Positions 56,940 to 64,000 of a DNA stretch of 64,000 bases are shown here, in pieces. The first letter of the stretch is position 1. The number at the start of each line of letters is the position of its first letter. Below the pieces are notes generated by a model. It was not told the origin of the DNA and ran no database searches. It worked only from the letters and a program-made list of their open reading frames with translations. The stretch comes from Blastomyces gilchristii SLH14081 (lineage: Eukaryota; Ascomycota; Eurotiomycetes; Onygenales; Ajellomycetaceae). Made by a program: the position numbers and the translations under genes. Location: NCBI RefSeq assembly GCF_000003855.2, contig NW_003101668.1:1306793-1370792 (forward strand), in the 5' to 3' direction.

Positions 56940-59900
56940 ATTCTCATCTTGAGACTCAATTTCTTAACTAGTGAGTCTCATATTCTTTTTGATTGAATTA
57001 CTCAGTTCAGAAGTAACTTATTAGCTTTTATACATATGTGACTGATCTCTTTCAATCTTGATTCTGTATCTGCAACTGCTGTGTCTGCAACTGTTGCATT
57101 TATAACTGCTGCATCTGCAACTGCTGTTCTCTCTCTCATCTTTTTCAAAGCATTCTCCGGGATGCGCGGATGCAATTCATACAACAGATAGAATGATGAA
57201 CACTTGAAGACTGTATAGTACTGAATTCATGTGACTAATAGCACCTATCTGAGATATTCATCTCATAATCTCATAGACTTGCTCACTAGATATTTTATCA
57301 GTATATTGCTCAGAATTTCATTCAAGTATTTCATCTTCTTATTTATTCATAGATGATATAATGTTGTTCTATAATATCTTATCTGTAACTAACTTATAAA
57401 ATACCTCATTACTTCTTCTATAAGATTTGTATTATTATTAATTAGAATCTCATACAGGATTTCATAGTTAATATAGATCTCATTATATAAGAACTTTGTT
57501 ACTATCTTCTCAGTTATCTCTGAAACTGCTTTCATAACTGATCAGTCAGTAGTATAGTCAATACCAGTGATTATTCAATAATTTTCATTCAATATTTATA
57601 GTAATCTATCTATGAGATTCATTTCTTATTATTTAAATAGTTGTATTGTATATTTCATCTTATATTAAACTTTCTTACATTCTAATTCTTTCTTAGATGC
57701 CCCGGTGGCCGAATGGTTAATGCGGCCACCTGGTAGCACCTTGGCATGAGAAACCAAGGCACGTGAGTTCGAAACCCGCAGGGGATACATTAAATCCGGA
57801 ACTCAAGCACCTCAGGTTTCTAATAAATACAGAGGTGTACAAATCGCTTCAATGAATCACTCTATGTTCCTGGGCTGGGAAGTTATTATCGCATGTATCT
57901 AATTTTCACTTCTTTGTATTTTTCTATGTTCTTGTTATCTTGGCGTGGTCTCAACACCTGTATTTCCTCCTGTATAATCAACACTTGACCTGTATTTAAC
58001 ATCACACAAGAACTCATCATAAGCTCCGCTTGTATATAAGTATAATGAAAGAATAATAATAATAATAATCTTTCTTAGATTCTTTCATGACCTAGTAATT
58101 CAGGCACTTGTAAGCATATATCTGAATATTCTCAGTCATGCTTGACTAGTATACTTTTAATTCAAGTATACTTATGAGTTCAGCACTTTCTAAGTGACTG
58201 AATTCCTCATGCATGTAAGTTATTAAGTTGTATCTAAATGAATATTTCAGATAGAGAGCTTCTACATATTCTAGATTCTAGTAAAGTATAATATTATTTT
58301 TTAATTTTCTCAGCTTAAAGTTTGAAAGTATCTCTTCTACTACTTTTACAAGATATTTGTCATCTGATATCTTACTATTCTTCAAGTAAGAGATTATTGT
58401 ATTCACTTATTCTGATTTCTTACATTCTCTCAGTGTGTTTAATATGAACTTTTCTTATATCTAGTTCACAGAACTCTTACTCATGAAATCAGATCTGTAA
58501 CTGATTGCATTAAATATCACAGTATTTAATGTCTTTCAGTATTTAATATAAAGATTGTATACTTGAAACTCTGAGATTCAATATACTAAGTACTTAAAAG
58601 ATTTCATTATTAATTATAAATAGATAAGACTTTTATAATCTATGATCATTATTGTTATATATCTGTTATTAATATATCTATCTCATAACATCAGTATATG
58701 CTTAATTATTAGCAATTTCTTTTCATATACTGAGTAATTGAGTTCAGTATTCAATAGTTTTCTATTATTATATATCACTGAGTGCAGCTTGCTGTTCTTA
58801 CTTATCTGCAGAAGAGTGTCTCTGATAGCTCATTTAAATGCATCTATCTCAATATAGAAAGATTTATCATAATCTGATTAAATAAGTACTGAGAATATTA
58901 TCACATATTCTCTCAGTGTGAGAAAGACCTCTTCATACACAGTATTTTAAATAATCAAATGAAACTTCTTCTTTCACAGATTTATATTCATTTCTCTTAA
59001 GAGATCTGATAGTGATGTAGATATTCATATAAAATTCTTGATAAATCTACAGTAATATGAGATTAACTTAAGAAACTATTATATATAATATACATTTCTC
59101 AGCTACAGTTAATTTACTATGACATTCAATTTCTTTAGAATAAGATATATACAGTCATCACTTACTACATATTCTATGATCTTCAACTCTTTCATTTCAA
59201 ATACATACTTGATTGATTTGATATAGAGCTTATACTTTGTTAGAGTTATAAGCTCTTTATCAAGATACTTCAGATATTCATTGTATAAGTTTGAAAAGAC
59301 TATGATATTATTCAGATATATGAGACATGAGATTTCATTCTATTTATAAAGAATTGTATTTATCATTATTTAAAAGATGATAAATATATTTATCAGACTG
59401 AATAACATTGTCAGCAATCTGAACTTCTCTCAGTATATATTAAACTTAGTTCATAGTACTGATAGTTTGTCTATATGAATCTGTTAATATTCTGAGAGAA
59501 GATTAATCTTTAATTGATATCAGATGTTTCTGACTGTATTCAACTGTTGTTGAATTTATAACAGTGAGTATCTGTTCTTAACTATACACTTGTTAAGTGC
59601 TTGATAATCAATATACATCTGTTACTTCTTATCTGTCTTTTTCATAAATAGAACTGAGAAGTCTCACACACTTGTTAAGAGTTATATAAGATCACATTCT
59701 AGAAGATCTGTGATCTGATACTTCTGTTCTTCAAGATGCATTTGCAATAGAGAATACACATTTTAATTAACTAGTTTCATATTCTCTGTGTCAATCTCAT
59801 GTACAAATTCTTGTTCTGACAGTAATTTCAGTGAAAGATCTATTCAGAAGATCTTTTCATACTTCTTCAGAAGTTTCTTTATATACTTATTCTTCTGTAT

Positions 59901-60130
59901 ATTCTTTATCTTGATTTTCTTCACTTTCAGATTCTGTATGACATATAGAATGCTTTTAAATGAGGTCTTATAAATTGTTCTCTTTGCTTATTAATATATA
60001 AGCAGATTTAATTCTTTTATATCAGAGATGTGAAATGTTCTTCTCATATCAGATGATAAAATCATATAAACTGTTTTCTTTCTATTAGTTAATCTCATAT
60101 AATACATACATTATTGAATCTGCAGATTGA
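56940..60130 (-). pseudogene. Y-c pol: protease, RT, RNase H, integrase
   Basis: Colinear with Y-b pol. Integrase end and pentapeptide linker at 57184-57002 (YELHPRIPENALKKMRERT then about four repeat units). The integrase zinc module is split by SINE S7 at 57699. RNase H is around 58680-58900, RT 59000-59560, protease about 60130-59990. Stops as in Y-b. Confidence 0.83.
57699..58068 (+). mobile_element. SINE S7
   Basis: 370 bp, plus orientation, in Y-c integrase. Target duplication TCTTTCTTAGAT at 57687-57698 and 58069-58080. Head GCCCCGGTGGCCGAATGGTT; box B GAGTTCGAAACCC near 57766; AAT tail. Confidence 0.95.
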
Positions 60131-60449
60131 ATCTTTGAAACTAATTAAGTCTGAGAATAAGATTATATTTCACATTCTGCAGCTCTTACACTTAAATATA
60201 GCAAGATCATTCTCTGAAGTGCAAGAGAACTCTTACTCTTACAGATAATATTAAATATCAGTTATTAGATAATCTTATATATTGAGAATTATTCACTCAG
60301 CAGACCTCTTTTAATCTTTAAATTATATAATTATTAATATATTATGTAGAAGCTTCTGTGTTCACTAATATCTTTACAGTTATCTCTCAATTCTTACTCA
60401 AGTATTGTCTATACATGAATATTTCAGATCTTAAGATATTGAGATAAGT

Positions 60450-62215
60450 ATCTGCTTTTTCATTCTCATCTGTATCTCATTCAGAAGCCTGCTTTCTCTT
60501 GATATTTATAGAATTCAGAGAGTCATCTAACACAGATATTTCTTTCACTTTAAAGACTTTTCATAGAATATCAGTGAGTATCTCTGAGCTCACTGATTCT
60601 GCCAGTTTTTTAACTTTTTTACTTCTCTTAACTGTGCACACTGTGTGCAATCTTTTATACTCTGATTTTAGTATCTGCAGTTGAAGCAAGCTTGATACTC
60701 ATAATATCAAGATTTTCATTCAGAGAATTTCTTTTTTAGAGAATTTAGTTTGTTAATAATGAAATTTAAATCTAGATTTATTATACTTAAGTGTGTGACT
60801 TATGTTATAGAAGTCTGATTACTTATTCTCTGCTAAGATATACTTAATTACAGTATTTTCTATTATAATTGACTTACTTATTTCTGTATAATGAGAATAT
60901 TGTATGCTTCTTTCACTGTATCTGACTATAAGCTTAAGTATTTTTATTTCACTCTCAACTCAGATATAAGATCATGAATAAAGATCTATAAATAGAAAGA
61001 TATTAAAAGCTTCTCATTCAATATAAGATAGTATAAACTGAAGTATGTGAAGTATAATGTAAGATCACTCACTTATCTATACTCAGTGAAGTATTTATAA
61101 TGCTTATCTTATGTATTTACTTTCTCAAAGTTATACCACATTCATTTGAAAAACTTATTTCATATTTATGAGAATGAATACTGCTTCAGATCAATAAGAT
61201 TTATCTTTTCATCAGTTATTTATAATAACTTCACTTTTTTATATAGAAATACAGCAGATCTTAAAACTTGTTGAACTTTTATTAACTATCTGTCTGTGAG
61301 TTCATACTCAATTCAATAATATAATTGCATCTGACTTAGTCAGCTGATTGCAGCATCATTTTTTCCGGTATTATTAAAGCTTAATAACTTCAATAGATTA
61401 CTTAGCTTAATATATTTTATGCTTAGATTCTTATCACATGCAGTGATCTCAGATAATATGTACACTTTTGAAGAGATTGTGAATAATTTTGATAGAATCT
61501 CTAGATTCAGTATAATTATCTATCTGTATAAACATTCAATCTCTCACTGCAGGTCTATGACCTGATTTTCCCTATTCTTATTAACAGTAGTAATTATGTC
61601 AGTGAAGCTCTTTATAGTGAATACTAATTATTACTTAACTTTCATCTCAGTCTGTCACTGTGTACACAAGGCTTCAATCTCATTTAAAATTCTTATATAT
61701 ATACAGAGTTTCACTTCTAATTCAGCAGTCTCAGTTACTTTTCTTACTATTTTAAGTAAATCTTCTAAGAGGTTCTGTATACCTTTCAGTTCACATAGCA
61801 GAGAAGAATGTTGTTTATATTAACTAGAGAAGATATTTATTTCAATAATTTTTCATTGATTATATAAAATCTATTATTGTATTATTATATAATTTCTGTT
61901 ATTATTATACAACTTCAGTTATAATCACTCTTCTTTTATTCTTCTGAGTAGAGAGTGAACTTCTTTGAATCTGATTCACTGCTCTCATTCTCTTTTTCTC
62001 ATATCTTATTATATTCACATACATGGCATTTATCTGAGTATGAAGTTTTGTCTTAATAAGCAGAGCAGTATTAATCAGATGGTCTTTCACTCACTGCTTC
62101 TTCATTCACTATGTTTTTAAGGTATTTTAGAACCACACTGATATGATAACTATAAATCACTTTGTAGACAGAATTATCACATTCTGAAGAAGCCTGCACT
62201 TCTTACCAGTTTTTA
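60450..62215 (-). pseudogene. Y-c gag with near-intact knuckle
   Basis: The knuckle at 60688-60647 reads CFNCRY-stop-NQSIKDC: all three Cys remain, the His is Gln and a TAA interrupts. An N-terminal piece, 62090-61905, is open for 61 codons (KLHTQINAMYVNIIRYEKKRM shown in part), with the same frame recognisable in Y-a at 11550-11720. Confidence 0.72.
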
Positions 62216-62229
62216 GACATGCTATCAGA

Positions 62230-62395
62230 TGTGATTCAAAGATTGCTTAAGTCAGTGTACTCTTACAGACATACACCGGCTTCTTATATACATTATCTAA
62301 ATTAATTAGTGGCTGCTAGAGCCTCTTTACATTCGTAAGTGTGTTTAAAAGCAGCCGCGTTATTATCCGGCGGTCGTATGTTCTTCCGAACCACA
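62230..62395 (-). repeat. 5' LTR of Y-c
   Basis: 166 bp, TGTGATTCAAAG...GAACCACA. The 62350-62395 end keeps CCGCG and CCGGCGGTCG. Inside it on minus is TCTGATAGCATGTC, the candidate primer site. Confidence 0.9.
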
Positions 62396-62695
62396 TATTA
62401 TATAGTAATTTGAAAGTCAGATTGAAAAAAAAATATAATTTAAATTAATTAAATATAAGATTCTTATTTTCAATTGAAATAAAAATTAAATACTTAATAA
62501 ATTTTCTATCAGAAATTTAAACAGTTATAAAAAAATAATTAAATTCAGAATTATCTGAATATAAAAAAATTAAAATTAGTCAGATATAATCTGTTAAAAT
62601 CATTATATATTATTTTTTTAAATATATTATTTTATTATTATTTTTTTTATATTTTCTTTTATATTTTTTTTATTTATTTATTTGATATATTTAAT

Positions 62696-64000
62696 GAAGA
62701 TAATATAAGGTAGTAATTAGTTATATTATTAAGATCTATCTATTATACAGCTTTTTATATATGATAGATATTTATCAGATAATTCGTGAATATCTTACTT
62801 AAATAAAAGTAATCAGTCTGTAGAGAGAGAATCTGACATCTCTCTTAGTTACTACTTCACTGAGTAGATATTTACAACTCAGCAGAGTGGTTCTATAACT
62901 AGAGAAAGAATATTACATATAAAATAGTAGTGTCTTCTGCTAAAGATTTCGCGGAAGATTAATAAGAATTGAAGAATAAAAATAAAGAAATAGTAAAATA
63001 AATGAACTACTGTAGAGATAGTAAGCTGATAAGACTCTATTAAGATATGTTCAAAGCTTTTCTGACTATAGATGTTTAAATCTCTATCTTAATCAGAGTA
63101 TCTTTATAAACTTTAACTATTAGAGCTTTTATTAGAGTGTCTGCAGCTATGCTGATAATATCTATTGATATAATTTTAACAACACCTGCAGTGACAGTAT
63201 TGCAGATGTGATAATGTTTTATAGTAATATATTATATATTACAGATAATCTTCTCACTGTTTACTACAGTGATTACTCTGTTGTTATTAATATGCAGAGA
63301 AATTATAAAATTAGAGAATAGAAATTCAAGCTTTATAAGTAGTTTACATAGTCAGATTATAGTTTTGAGACTCTCAGAGACAGATATGTACTCTACTTCT
63401 GAAATACTCAGTGCTATAATTATCTGCTTAGAGAATTTTCACATAATTAATCTGCTGATAAGACAGATGAGAAGATCTGATATAGATTTGTAATTACTGA
63501 TATCATCTACTCAATTAGAATGTGTAAAGGCTTCAAAGTTAATCTCTTTCACTCTGATAGTATAATAAATATAGTGATCAGTTGTGTCACAGATGTAGTG
63601 AAAGAGCTGTTTAACTATAACTCAGTATACTTGTATAGACTTACTTAACTAATAAGTGAGCTTAACAGTTGTAAAAGAGATATCAGAATGAGTGTATATA
63701 ACAAGATATTAAAGAAATTCAATGACTTACTGATATTTGAACTCATTAAAGACTTCAGAGTTAGAGAGTGAGTTAAAGATAAGTTTTATAAGAGTTCTTA
63801 CAGTCTGAGAATCAGCTATTTCAAATTTCTTTAATATTGATTTAATATAGATAACTTATAACAGCTTAATACTACTGTTGTTCTTCTCAATCTTCATATT
63901 TAAGTAGTAGTTTACAGATTTCAGATCTTTTACTGTGAATTAATTAATGATTTAATGAAACATCTGTTTAATAACATTTATATCAAAGTCTATACTGATA
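62696..64000 (+). mobile_element. Z2: second Z element, runs off the window
   Basis: 62696-62745 repeats 51795-51845. 62745-63330 matches 49973-50510 of Z1 and is probably an LTR. Beyond 63340 it differs from Z1 and has weak open frames: 63269-63493 (74 codons) and, in another frame around 63530-63840, a readable stretch with KELFNYNSVYLYRLT. I do not recognise the protein; its position suggests a gag start. Strand follows that reading. Confidence 0.4.

Larger units (their letters stand above)
52922..62395 (-). mobile_element. Y-c: complete Ty3/gypsy retrotransposon with three passengers
   Basis: 9474 bp, LTRs 52922-53601 (166 bp plus a 506-bp insert and its 8-bp duplication) and 62230-62395 (166 bp), 4-bp duplication TATT at 52918-52921 and 62396-62399. 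Inserted in LINE fragment T2; the empty site is visible in LINE T near 9155. SINEs S6 and S7 and a hAT-like element bring it above the 8.2 kb of Y-b. Confidence 0.93.
51946..62695 (+). mobile_element. T2: decayed LINE fragment, split by SINE S5 and gypsy Y-c
   Basis: Sequence equivalent to LINE T about 8580-9450 (RNase H end through the start of the 3' UTR), found at 51946-52265, 52657-52921 and 62396-62695. It is far more AT-rich than T: nearly every C and G that could change has done so. Both LINE ends are missing. It is flanked on both sides by the same Z-related sequence. Confidence 0.8.

Noticed and set aside
11243..62395. The six roughly 170-bp repeats with TGTG...CACA ends as a MITE family
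   Set aside because: They pair up as LTRs: flanks are shared inward, 4-bp duplications match outward, and Ty3/gypsy pol lies between each pair.

Overview
This window looks like a gene-free, transposon-packed compartment of a filamentous fungal (ascomycete-type) nuclear genome. Nearly every base can be assigned to a transposable element. The families are Ty3/gypsy and Ty1/copia LTR elements, a Tad/I-type LINE with an RNase H domain, a tRNA-derived SINE and one short hAT-like DNA element. Almost all coding sequence is riddled with C-to-T and G-to-A changes, in the manner of repeat-induced point mutation (RIP). I see no host gene, no functional tRNA or rRNA gene and no CRISPR array. Two runs of N (6393-6531 and 24929-25184) are assembly gaps. 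Family names here (U, X, T, Y, W, V, Z, S) are local labels of mine.

Layout: 1-985 is the 5' part of an LTR element (U, coding on minus) inserted in X-a. 986-10625 is the 3' part of gypsy element X-a (plus), split by a 7.6 kb LINE (T, 2105-9718) with a 14-bp target duplication. X-a meets a second copy, X-b (minus), tail to tail near 10628, forming a large inverted repeat. X-b then runs to about 49972 but is cut into pieces by a series of insertions: gypsy Y-a (11243-20166), copia W (20293-25444), SINE S3 (27561-27933), gypsy X-c (28134-39669, itself holding copia V at 31981-37804) and gypsy Y-b (40769-49081). From 49973 come Z1 (with a minisatellite and SINE S4), a LINE fragment (51946-62695) split by SINE S5 and by gypsy Y-c (52922-62395), and Z2, which runs off the end. 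Y-c carries a 506-bp hAT-like element inside one LTR and SINEs S6 and S7. Y-a carries S1 and S2.

Most boundaries rest on LTR pairs with matching ends and on target-site duplications (TSDs) read directly: 4 bp for Y, 5 bp for X-c, V and W, 8 bp for the hAT-like element, 9-13 bp for SINEs and 14 bp for the LINE. Several insertions can be checked against an intact paralogous site inside the same window. Domain order in every autonomous element is standard: gag, protease, RT, RNase H, integrase for gypsy; gag, protease, integrase, RT, RNase H for copia; ORF1, endonuclease, RT, RNase H for the LINE. Every RT active site that I could read has lost one or both aspartates to asparagine, so nothing here appears able to move on its own.

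Three points deserve attention. First, the mutation spectrum is not classic CpA-to-TpA RIP: CpG and CpC/GpG are nearly gone, CpA and CpT persist, and TGG codons became TGA far more often than TAG. Second, a seven-copy tRNA-derived SINE family shares its 3' tail with the local LINE, which suggests a mobilising partner. Third, the Y gypsy family has an extra block of about 2.7 kb between pol and the 3' LTR, with open frames on the strand opposite to pol that recur in its copies.
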